DNA from: JBBRBB01 sp038206235
Lineage (GTDB): Bacteria > Bacteroidota > Bacteroidia > Chitinophagales > Chitinophagaceae
Reading direction: 5' to 3'
DNA: 64,000 nucleotides
Assembly (NCBI GenBank): GCA_038206235.1
Contig: JBBRBB010000003.1
Location: forward strand, 124,001 to 188,000
The translations under genes were made by a program, and so were the position numbers. Within the stretch, counting starts at the first letter, position 1; the number at the start of each line of letters is the position of its first letter. A model generated the notes under the pieces. The model worked only from the letters and a program-made list of their open reading frames with translations, made no database searches and was not told the origin of the DNA. Below are positions 10,763 through 18,326 of the stretch, piece by piece.

Positions 10763-10798
10763 CGGCACACAAGAAGCAGATGCCACAAACCGAATCAT

Positions 10799-10906
10799 TT
10801 TATACCAATTGTATTTTCAAATTAATCCAACTTATATGGTATAATGCCGATGTAGCAGCTGTTTAGTCCAATTTATTGGACTATTACAGATGCACAATCG
10901 GTATTA
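10799..10906. repeat. Two adjacent inverted repeats forming a large hairpin, MITE- or terminator-like
   Basis: The first inverted repeat pairs TTATACCA (10799-10806) with TGGTATAA (10837-10844). The second pairs TAATGCCGAT (10842-10851) with ATCGGTATTA (10897-10906), with nested inner stems CTGT/ACAG and AGTCCAA (10865-10871)/TTGGACT (10876-10882). It sits between two convergent genes, so it could terminate both, but the size and nested structure also resemble the end of a mobile element. The minus-strand stop codon of the next gene starts two bases beyond it. Confidence 0.65.
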
Positions 10907-10907
10907 T

Positions 10908-11600
10908 TTATTTGAACACCGCATCATCAATGCCTTTATTTATACTGTAAGATTTATAGGTAATTTCAACCTTTCCTTTTTTATTTTTCAGTTTATCAAG
11001 GTCTGAACTTTTTTTACCTTCATCCATTTCAAGTGTAATGCCTTTTGGTAATTTATAATCTTTAGCATTAAAGCTGAACACAACTTTATCGGGAAGCCCG
11101 TAATTGCTGTATTTTCCGTAAGTCATGGTAATTTCATACGTGCCATTTTCTTTTGTGGTGGTAATTGCTTTGCGCACCAGTGTATTGGCTTCATCAATAT
11201 ATAGTGTAGAGAGAACTATATCAGCATTTTCATCAACAGGCAACAGCTTTACTATTCTTGTTTTAAATCCATCTACCACCGATTCACCGGCGTTCAATGC
11301 TGCAAAATCTTTCATAGCAACTACATTATCGAGATTAATGCTTACACCACCTTTTGGTAAAATAGAAATGCCGCCCTCTTTCTTCATCCTGAATTTATTC
11401 GGTCTTTTATAATACACTTTTATTTTACTTATAGGCGCTTTAATAAATACAACATTTGTTTTTAGAATTCCCTCTGCTGTGTAATCGTTTACCTGTTCCA
11501 GTTTTGCTCTTACTTTATTTACAAGCTCTGTCATATCCTGACAGTGAGCAGTGAACAGTGAACAGTGAGCAGTGAGCAGTAAAATGAAAATTTTCTTCAT
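10908..11600 (-). CDS. LolA-like outer-membrane lipoprotein carrier family protein
   Basis: The 230-residue exported protein belongs to the LolA/LolB-like fold family. After a signal peptide, residues 22-60 (DMTELVNKVRAKLEQVNDYTAEGILKT) give the typical opening helix and first strands, followed by YYKRPNKFRMKKEGG and an FDGxK-like middle. Family members bind lipid or lipoprotein acyl chains in the periplasm; sequence alone does not show whether this one is the true carrier. The signal peptide is odd: residues 9-21 are encoded by a tandem heptanucleotide array (11542-11580), reading LLTAHCSLFTAHC. The gene has no close partner and converges on the HNH gene. Confidence 0.75.
   Translation of the reverse strand: MKKIFILLLTAHCSLFTAHCQDMTELVNKVRAKLEQVNDYTAEGILKTNVVFIKAPISKIKVYYKRPNKFRMKKEGGISILPKGGVSINLDNVVAMKDFAALNAGESVVDGFKTRIVKLLPVDENADIVLSTLYIDEANTLVRKAITTTKENGTYEITMTYGKYSNYGLPDKVVFSFNAKDYKLPKGITLEMDEGKKSSDLDKLKNKKGKVEITYKSYSINKGIDDAVFK
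11542..11580 (-). repeat. Heptanucleotide tandem array inside a signal peptide
   Basis: Five and a half units of CAGTGAG/CAGTGAA in plus-strand orientation with strict 7-bp period. It encodes the hydrophobic part of the LolA-like protein's signal peptide on the minus strand. It belongs to the heptad family seen at 23156, 32897, 33432, 55581, 61213 and 63545. Confidence 0.9.
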
Positions 11601-12146
11601 TGAGAAAAATATGTAACATGCAAATTAATGCGACATGCGTGAAGAGGTTACAATCTATCAGAAAATAACAAAAAATTGAAGAGCTAATACAGAATTGGTT
11701 CGGGGTTTTAAAGTGCAAGAGTTGAAAATATTATTTTTGACGTGTCAAACCTGTACGTTTACTTCAGCAGTAAATCAATTTATTGTGCTCTGTAGAAAAA
11801 TAAAGTTTGCTCAGTCAGTAAATGGTATTGGCATGGTTACTTCAGTGCTTGTTTTACTGTACTCTACAACTTTCTTAATCTTTCCTTTTATTCCTTCACT
11901 ATTTATATTGATACTTTGGTTTGTTCAATTATATTTTTACCAAAGTTAAGTTTTGCCAGCTAAAAAATTGTTCAGATTCCAGGGTCAAAATTATGTCCAA
12001 CTACTTTTAAAAGAACAAATTCTTACTTCGACATTATTTTCTTATTTCTGCAGAAGAAGGAAATTAGATACACTTATAATTTACCGCTTTTTATCCGTCG
12101 GAAAACAAATAATCTTCAAATCTTTTACCTTTAGCAAAATGCTTGT
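11601..12146. other. 546-bp intergenic region without a recognisable gene
   Basis: The region lies between the divergent LolA-like and Rieske genes. Short open frames occur on the plus strand (11695-11949 and 11953-12165), but they encode low-complexity, Phe/Leu-rich peptides without homologous flavour. A sequence TACCTTTA at about 12127, one mismatch from the -7 consensus, could belong to a promoter for the Rieske gene. I see nothing else. Confidence 0.4.
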
Positions 12147-13235
12147 ATGCCTCAATTTTTTATAGACCCTGATATTGCTAAAGCCAAAACAATTAATACG
12201 GATTATTATTTAAGTGAGAAGAACTATGAAGATTCCAAAGAAAAAATATTTGCAAAAAGCTGGCAATTCATTGGCGACACAGATAAAGTAAAGGATGCAG
12301 GCTCTGCATCTCCTCTTATTTTATTGGAAAATTATTTGAATGAACCTTTACTTCTCACAAAAGATAAACAAGGTGAATTGCATTGCATGAGTAATGTATG
12401 CACACACCGCGGCAATTTAATTGTGTATGAGCCTTGCAAACTAAACCAGCTTCGATGTAAATATCATGGACGACTATTTTCACTCGATGGAAAATTTATT
12501 TCCATGCCCGAATTTAAAGAGGTAAAAAACTTTCCAACAGAACAAGATAATCTTCACACCCTTTCTTTATTTCAATGGGGCAAATTGCTTTTTGCTTCTT
12601 TGCATTCACAGCTTAGCGGAGAAATATTTTTTGATGATATGATAAAAAGAGTAAGCTGGCTGCCTATGGATAAACTTGAATTTCGTGCAGACCTTTCAAA
12701 AGATTATTTTGTAAAAGCCAATTGGGCATTGTACTGCGAGAATTATCTTGAAGGATTTCATATTCCATTTGTACATGCAGGCTTAAACCAGTTGCTTGAT
12801 TTTGGAGAATATTCAACCGAAATTTTTCGCTATTCAAGTTTGCAATTGGGCATTGCTAAAAACGATGATGTGATATTTGATTTACCTCAAACTTCTCCCG
12901 ACTATGGTAAAGATATTGCCGCCTATTATTTCTGGGTGTTTCCAAACATGATGTTTAATTTTTATCCCTGGGGTTTATCGCTAAATGTTGTGCAACCGCA
13001 GTGTGTAAGTGAATGCAAAGTTTCATTTCTCACTTATGTTTTTGATAAAAGCAAATTAAATACTGGCGCGGGCAGTGGCCTTAATAGTGTTGAATTAGAA
13101 GATGAAGAGGTAGTGGAAAATGTACAGAAAGGTATTCGTTCCCGCTTTTATTCTCATGGAAGATATTCGGTAAAGCGGGAGCAGGGAACGCATCATTTCC
13201 ATTCACTGATTGCAGAATTTTTTACCTCACCCTAA
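12147..13235 (+). CDS. Rieske [2Fe-2S] non-haem iron oxygenase, alpha-subunit type
   Basis: This 362-residue protein has the two-domain layout of ring-hydroxylating or choline-monooxygenase-type oxygenases. The Rieske cluster ligands are C85-x-H87 (VCTHRGN) and C104-x2-H107 (CKYHG). The mononuclear iron site is N199-x5-H205-x4-H210 in NYLEGFHIPFVH. It should catalyse an oxygenase reaction using electrons from a separate reductase; none is encoded nearby, so the substrate is unknown. The last codons and the TAA stop are supplied by a palindromic repeat (13225-13259), giving the ending TSP, so the natural C-terminus has probably been altered slightly by insertion. The permease gene starts 34 bp downstream. 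Confidence 0.9.
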   Translation: MPQFFIDPDIAKAKTINTDYYLSEKNYEDSKEKIFAKSWQFIGDTDKVKDAGSASPLILLENYLNEPLLLTKDKQGELHCMSNVCTHRGNLIVYEPCKLNQLRCKYHGRLFSLDGKFISMPEFKEVKNFPTEQDNLHTLSLFQWGKLLFASLHSQLSGEIFFDDMIKRVSWLPMDKLEFRADLSKDYFVKANWALYCENYLEGFHIPFVHAGLNQLLDFGEYSTEIFRYSSLQLGIAKNDDVIFDLPQTSPDYGKDIAAYYFWVFPNMMFNFYPWGLSLNVVQPQCVSECKVSFLTYVFDKSKLNTGAGSGLNSVELEDEEVVENVQKGIRSRFYSHGRYSVKREQGTHHFHSLIAEFFTSP

Positions 13236-13259
13236 CCCCTCTCCGAAGGAGAGGGGAAC
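13225..13259. repeat. REP-like palindromic element (CCTCACCC...GAGGGGAAC)
   Basis: The arms CCCCTCTCC and GGAGAGGGG flank a short loop. This widespread element type, often translated as PxPNPSPKERG, overlaps the 3' end of the Rieske gene and supplies its stop codon. It ends about 10 bp before the permease start. Confidence 0.8.
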
Positions 13260-13269
13260 ACTTAGCAAT

Positions 13270-14691
13270 ATGAGGGATTTTAAAAGAATACTTGGAATAA
13301 ATACAACCATTGCCATTGTCGTTGGCGGCATTATTGGTTCGGGTATTTTTATGAAGCCTGCTTTAATGGCTTCGCAGCTTGGCTCACCTTTATTGCTTTT
13401 ATCTGTTTGGATTGTTGCAGGCATCATCACATTATTCGGTGCATTAAGCAATGCAGAAGTTGCAGCCATGCTTCCTGAAACCGGCGGACAATATGTTTTC
13501 TTCAAAAAAATGTATGGCGATGCATTTGCCTTTTTGTATGGCTGGTCTGCATTTGCGGTTTTCAATACTGCCGGTATAGCTTCTATTGCTTATGTATTTT
13601 CTCAATACGCAAATTATTTTATTGAGCTTCCAAGATTCGCTGCTTCTGTTGAGCAGTCTGTCTATTTTCATATTCCTTTCATTGGTGATATTTATCCGCT
13701 GGAAAATGCAGGTGTTAAAGTGCTCACCATTTTTTTGGTAATAATTTTTACCATCATCAATTACTGGAGTGTGCAATATAGCGGAGCTTTGCAAAAGGTT
13801 TTGACATTTCTAAAAGCGCTTGCTCTTGCATTTTTAATTGGCGGTATTTTATTTTCCGGCAAAGGCTCTCTGCATAATATGGTAACTGCTTCATCCGCTA
13901 TGCCGCATGGCACTGCTTTATTAGGCGCCTATATGGCGGCCATCGGCGGAGCTTTCTGGGCTTATGATGGCTGGAACAATATAACATTTGTTGCAGGCGA
14001 AATAAAAGAGCCGCAAAAAAATATTCCGAAGAGTTTGTTTATCGGGGTTCTTGCTGTAATCATTATTTACGGCTTGGTAAATCTTTCTTATGTGTATGTT
14101 TTACCGGTTGAAAAAATGGCAAGATCTTCACTGGTAGCATCAGATGCAGCAACAGTTGCCTGGGGAGCAATTGGAGGTTCACTAATTGCAGCAATGGTTA
14201 TGCTCTCTACTTTAGGAACTACAAATGGGAATGTGCTTGCAATAGCACGTGTAACATTTGCAATGAGAGAAGAAAGCAAGTGGTTTACATGGGCGGGCAA
14301 AGTGCAGCCACGTTATCAAACGCCGGGCAATGCACTTATATTAAATGCAGCATGGACAATTGTTCTCATCATCAGCGGCTCTTTTGATATGCTTACTGAT
14401 ATGCTCATTTTTGTTACCTGGTTTTTTTATGGCATGAGCGCTCTTGGAGTTTTTATTCTGCGAAAAAAAATGAAAGATGCAGAGCGGCCTTATAAAGTTT
14501 GGGGCTATCCTGCAGTGCCATTTTTATTTGTGCTCTTCACAGCTTTCTTTCTTAGCTCTACATTATATACTGACATTACAAATTATATAAACGGAACAAC
14601 ACATCTTATCAATTCATTGTTCGGAACAGTAATTACATGCATGGGAATTCCGGTTTATTATTTATCGAGGAAGAAAAAGAAAATTAAGTAA
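13270..14691 (+). CDS. APC-family amino acid permease
   Basis: From ATG 13270 the protein has 473 residues and about 12 membrane spans. The first helix carries the APC family signature GGIIGSGIF (about residues 17-25), and another conserved segment WAYDGWNNITFVAGEIKEPQKN lies around residues 232-254. These proteins import amino acids or exchange them across the inner membrane (LAT/YfnA-like). The open frame extends upstream to 13210, but that part is encoded by the REP-like palindrome (peptide HPNPSPKERGT), so the ATG that gives MRDFKRILGINT is preferred. It follows the Rieske gene closely and may be co-transcribed with it. Confidence 0.9.
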   Translation: MRDFKRILGINTTIAIVVGGIIGSGIFMKPALMASQLGSPLLLLSVWIVAGIITLFGALSNAEVAAMLPETGGQYVFFKKMYGDAFAFLYGWSAFAVFNTAGIASIAYVFSQYANYFIELPRFAASVEQSVYFHIPFIGDIYPLENAGVKVLTIFLVIIFTIINYWSVQYSGALQKVLTFLKALALAFLIGGILFSGKGSLHNMVTASSAMPHGTALLGAYMAAIGGAFWAYDGWNNITFVAGEIKEPQKNIPKSLFIGVLAVIIIYGLVNLSYVYVLPVEKMARSSLVASDAATVAWGAIGGSLIAAMVMLSTLGTTNGNVLAIARVTFAMREESKWFTWAGKVQPRYQTPGNALILNAAWTIVLIISGSFDMLTDMLIFVTWFFYGMSALGVFILRKKMKDAERPYKVWGYPAVPFLFVLFTAFFLSSTLYTDITNYINGTTHLINSLFGTVITCMGIPVYYLSRKKKKIK

Positions 14692-14693
14692 CT

Positions 14694-14725
14694 GGTGTCT
14701 GTACACTCGCAGAGTGTCTGACACC
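14694..14725. repeat. Imperfect palindrome after the permease gene
   Basis: GGTGTC and CACTC are mirrored by GAGTG and GACACC around the centre GCA. It contains CTCGCAGAGTG, which shares ten bases with the heptad-element core CTCGCAGAGTCC. It begins three bases after the permease stop; it could act as a terminator, but no T-run follows. Confidence 0.6.
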
Positions 14726-14798
14726 TTTCCTACAAAGTGGCAATCTAATTAAAGCAGAAATAAATTAATTTTTTGAAGAAGAGAATCATATATAAACC

Positions 14799-15176
14799 TT
14801 ATATCAATTGTAGTTTTGCAACCCTTGGATCTACAATAACCGTATCATGCTCAAAGTCCAGCTTTATTCTCCATTTCTGAAGAGTAGCAGAACCAATAAT
14901 AGCCTCTTCGCTTAAACCAGGTACTACCAAAAATTCATCACTCAATAAAATATCATAAATAAAAAAATCAAGCCTTACCACTTCTTTTATTTCGATGTAA
15001 TGACTTTCACTTGCAGTGGCCAGCCTTCTTATTCTTCCTAAACTCACAGGCACTTCCAGTCCTTCAATATGTTCAGGATGAATACAGGAAAGGTTTGCCC
15101 TGCTATCAAACAAAGTATGCAACATTTTCTCTCCTTTTGAACCGGCATACAGCAAGGGTAATTTTATTACTGACAT
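14799..15176 (-). CDS. Retropepsin-like aspartic protease-fold protein with altered catalytic motif
   Basis: The 125-residue protein has the layout of a single-domain retroviral-type aspartic protease: a psi-loop motif early (LFDSRANLSCI, residues about 22-32) and a C-terminal flap/strand segment EEAIIGSATLQKWRIKLDFEHDTVIVDP. The usual catalytic triplet is D-(S/T)-G; here it reads D-S-R (codon AGG where GGG would give Gly), so activity is doubtful unless this is a sequence error. Such proteins are common in Bacteroidota and cyanobacteria, with unknown targets. It stands alone between the permease and a broken lipoprotein gene. Confidence 0.6.
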   Translation of the reverse strand: MSVIKLPLLYAGSKGEKMLHTLFDSRANLSCIHPEHIEGLEVPVSLGRIRRLATASESHYIEIKEVVRLDFFIYDILLSDEFLVVPGLSEEAIIGSATLQKWRIKLDFEHDTVIVDPRVAKLQLI

Positions 15177-15606
15177 AGTATTTCAATTTTCATAAAGATA
15201 CAAAATAGAAAGCCGAAAATTTAGTTGCAAAGAATATAAGTGGTGTCTCTTTATAATCAATAGTTGAAATACTTGTTGAGCAAACTCCCGGGCTTTTACA
15301 ATAATATTATTGGGTAGAATCACTTTTTGTATAGAAGTATAAAATTTCATCTTGTTATTTTATACTTGTGGTTTCAAGCTGAAGAGCGGACAGGTATTTG
15401 CGATGGCAGGGTATTTATTAATGTCCAGCCCAGAACAAAATGCCGATTGAAAATATTTTGTTGAAGGTAAGAATTGTTGCCAAATAGAATTCGGTCGCCC
15501 TGACAACTGAAGCCGATTAAAGATTTGTTGCCGATTGATCTTCCGTCAAGCCCTGCAAATACTTGTGTTGTGCGTCCGCTTTTATCATCCATGCAAAATC
15601 GTTAAA

Positions 15607-16070
15607 TTAGAAAGCATGTGGTTTAGGCTTTTCCTTAATTATATAATCACCTTTTTTTCCATTCAAAAAAAAATATTTATCATATGCAGAATTTTCAATT
15701 GTCAGTCTATACCAAGTTTTTGATTTAAGATGAATTGTGTCTGCATAGATATAATTTGCTAAAAATGGGTCAGGTTGGACTTGCCAATAATATTTTTTGT
15801 CAGGCTTTGCAAAATATATTTTTTCGTTTGAATTAGCAGTTATTTGTTTTTGATTTTTTCGGTCAACCAAGGTAAATGCTTTAACTTCTTTTCCTCTTTT
15901 GGATAACCAAAAGTGCTATCAATATTTAAAGGAATTATCTCGATGATGCCAAATGTCTGCCCGGGCTTTATAACTTCAACATATTCATCTGTCATGTATG
16001 CTTTCGGAAACTTCATACAAGATGTTACTGTTAGAGTTAAAATTATAAGTGAAAGTCTTGTCATTGTCAA
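15607..16070 (-). pseudogene. Small lipoprotein gene with a frameshift in an A6 run
   Basis: Two overlapping minus-strand frames appear to be one gene. The 5' part (from 16070) begins with a lipoprotein signal MTRLSLIILTLTVTSC and runs to KHLPWLTEKIKNK then stop. The 3' part (from about 15870 to 15607) continues QITANSNEKIYFAKPDKKYY to a C-terminal PKPHAF. Adding one A, or a -1 slip, on the A6 run near 15849-15856 joins them into a protein of about 150 residues. The product would be an outer- or inner-membrane lipoprotein of unknown function. A homopolymer sequencing error, real decay, or programmed slippage are all possible, in that order of likelihood. Confidence 0.6.
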
Positions 16071-16177
16071 TCTAAGTGGCTGTTGAATACAGTAAGTACT
16101 TTAGAACTGTCATCTTAAAGTGGTGCACAATTAAATAATATGTCGAATGCATAACTTATATAACGCCCTGCGAGGTT

Positions 16178-18091
16178 TTATTTCTTTTCCATTTCTTTCG
16201 GCTTTAAATATTTGTCCAAAAATTCAAGTGTTCGTTTCGAGGTAGTTATCTGATTTTCTTTTTTTACAAAGCCATGCCCTTCATCGGGATAAATTACATA
16301 TTCAACCGGTACTCCATTCTTCTTTACCCCATTTACAATTTCATCACTTTCAACTTTAAGCACACGCACATCATTGGCTCCCTGGAATACAATTAACGGG
16401 TTGCGTATTTTATCGTAGTTATATAATGCAGAAGTTTTTTTCAGCATTACACTATCGGCAGTATTGGGGTCACCCATTTCATCATACAAAGCTTTACGAA
16501 AAGATTCCCAGTAGGGCGGAATGCTCCGCAGGGTTCGCAGCCAATTGGCAACTCCGAATAAATCTACACCTGCTCTAAACTCATCAGGATAAAAACACAA
16601 TGCTGTTAATACCATGCAACCGCCATAGCTTCCGCCCTCGATACCAATAGCGCTGCTGTCAATATAATCTTGCTGCGCCAGCCATTTTTTCCCCCATACA
16701 CAATCTTTCAAATCACCATTGCTGTGGTCTTTATTATCCATTTTATAAAATGCTTTTCCATAGCCGCTGCTGCCCCTGTTGTTCACAGCAAGTATGGCGT
16801 AACCATGGTTTACCAAATATTGAATCGAATTGCTAAAGCCAACACGGCTTTGTCCGCCGGGACCACCGTGAACCCAAATTAATGCAGGCGATTTATTGCT
16901 TTTGGTTGCCTGCAAAGGCTTAAAATAAATTGCGGGAATTTCTTGGCCATCGAATGATTTAAAACGAACAACCTCTGCTTTTGCCAAATCATTTTGGTCA
17001 ATCTCTTTGTTAAGTGTAGCAGTAAGCTGCTTCAGATTTTTTGTATCGGTATTGTACACATACAGATTTGGCGGGCTGGTGCTGCTGCCTGCGGTAAGCA
17101 ATAAATTTTTTTCGTTTTGCGATATAATTACGCCGGTTACATCACCATCTTTTATTTCAGGAAAATTAATGGGTGTATTGGTTGCATGGTCGTACAACAA
17201 TACTTTATTCTTTGCATCTTCATTCACAAAAATTACATGATACTTTTCATTTTCACTTAAAAACATTCCGCCTACGTCCCATTTGTCTTCATATACTTTT
17301 TCTGAATTACCGGTATTGATATTGTATTTTACAAGATAGCTGAATTCATTGCCATCATTGGTGGTGTAATACAATATGCTGTCATTCTTTTCAAAGGCTG
17401 TTGCATTCCAGCTGGCTTCGTTATCGTTGCTTATACGCTTCATCTTTTTCGTATTGCGGTCATAGAGATACAGTTCATTCTTATCAGTAGTTATGCTTTT
17501 GGTAAGAGCAATGTAACGTTCACTCTTACTAATGCCTGCAGCGTCTAACCCTGAATCATTTTGATAAAGTAACGTGGCTGCCCATTTCGATGTATCGAGT
17601 TTCCATATATCAAAAAATTTTGCGTTGCGTTTATTGCTGCTTACATACATCGTCTTTTTATCATTGCTCCATCCTATAAAACTATTCGCACTTCCCTGCC
17701 ATGGGGTTAAGTCTTTTGCTGCAGTATCTCCTTTGCTCATTAAATACAAATGATTGTTTTCATTGCCGCCCTGGTCTGATGTATAAATAAATTTTTCTGT
17801 GCCCGGTAAATAATCCACCGCAAAGAAGGATTCTTTTTTAGAAGCAGTAAGAGGTTGCATGGAACTATCGGCCACGGTTAATTCATACACATTATAAATG
17901 CCGCTGCTGTTATTATCAACAAGAATTTTGGTTTCACCAGAATTGAAGCCTGCGGCATTTACGGAAACATTATTATACAATTGTTCAATGGTATATTGCC
18001 TTGGGGTTCGGGCTTGCTGTTCCTGTTGCTCACACGCAGCGAACAACCACAGAGATGCGCTGAAATAGAGAATTTTATTTTTCATAAACAA
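16178..18091 (-). CDS. S9-family prolyl oligopeptidase/dipeptidyl-peptidase, lipoprotein
   Basis: The 637-residue enzyme is a serine peptidase of family S9. An N-terminal lipoprotein signal ends LWLFAAC with Cys about residue 20, so it is probably anchored in a membrane facing the periplasm. Residues about 35-370 form a beta-propeller of WD-like/TolB-like repeats (NNHLYLMSKGD, DIWKLDTS, NELYLYDRNT). The C-terminal alpha/beta-hydrolase domain holds the triad Ser488 (GGSYGG), Asp574 (GANDVRV) and His606 (DEGHGF), with oxyanion segment WVHGGPGGQS. Members cut small peptides, often after Pro or Ala. ATG codons at 18091 and 18085 are both possible; a good promoter match (18105-18135) lies just upstream. 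Confidence 0.93.
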   Translation of the reverse strand: MFMKNKILYFSASLWLFAACEQQEQQARTPRQYTIEQLYNNVSVNAAGFNSGETKILVDNNSSGIYNVYELTVADSSMQPLTASKKESFFAVDYLPGTEKFIYTSDQGGNENNHLYLMSKGDTAAKDLTPWQGSANSFIGWSNDKKTMYVSSNKRNAKFFDIWKLDTSKWAATLLYQNDSGLDAAGISKSERYIALTKSITTDKNELYLYDRNTKKMKRISNDNEASWNATAFEKNDSILYYTTNDGNEFSYLVKYNINTGNSEKVYEDKWDVGGMFLSENEKYHVIFVNEDAKNKVLLYDHATNTPINFPEIKDGDVTGVIISQNEKNLLLTAGSSTSPPNLYVYNTDTKNLKQLTATLNKEIDQNDLAKAEVVRFKSFDGQEIPAIYFKPLQATKSNKSPALIWVHGGPGGQSRVGFSNSIQYLVNHGYAILAVNNRGSSGYGKAFYKMDNKDHSNGDLKDCVWGKKWLAQQDYIDSSAIGIEGGSYGGCMVLTALCFYPDEFRAGVDLFGVANWLRTLRSIPPYWESFRKALYDEMGDPNTADSVMLKKTSALYNYDKIRNPLIVFQGANDVRVLKVESDEIVNGVKKNGVPVEYVIYPDEGHGFVKKENQITTSKRTLEFLDKYLKPKEMEKK

Positions 18092-18104
18092 AGATTTGAA
18101 TTTA

Positions 18105-18135
18105 GAAATTTACACCGGCTTTATTGATTTGCCAA
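18105..18135 (-). promoter_or_regulatory. Candidate promoter of the S9 peptidase gene
   Basis: On the minus strand TTG (18133-18135), 20 bases, then TAAATTTC (18105-18112), one mismatch from TAnnTTTG. The predicted leader is about 7-13 bases. Confidence 0.4.
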
Positions 18136-18285
18136 AAGAGTTTTAAAATAATAATGTTTATGAGGAGAAATGTTTAAAGCTGAGTAATGGCAGCAGCCGG
18201 AAATACACTTCAATTATTTTTATTCTTAATCAGCCTTCAACAGGAATTAAAAATCTTTCGCCCTTAAACCTCGCAGTAAAATGCT

Positions 18286-18293
18286 TATTTTTG
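18286..18293 (+). promoter_or_regulatory. Candidate -7 box for the SNF2 helicase gene
   Basis: TATTTTTG fits TAnnTTTG exactly. It overlaps the in-frame TTG at 18291, which supports the ATG at 18327 as the true start. The -33 element is weak. Confidence 0.35.
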
Positions 18294-18326
18294 CTACTAT
18301 GTCTTTTTGAATTTGAGAACCGATCA

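Noticed and set aside
11695..12165. Two short plus-strand frames before the Rieske gene
   Set aside because: Low-complexity hydrophobic translations, no start context, and overlap with the probable Rieske promoter.
15374..15592. 72-codon minus-strand frame just after the broken lipoprotein
   Set aside because: No recognisable domain, signal or coherent composition; it could be a downstream gene but I cannot support it.
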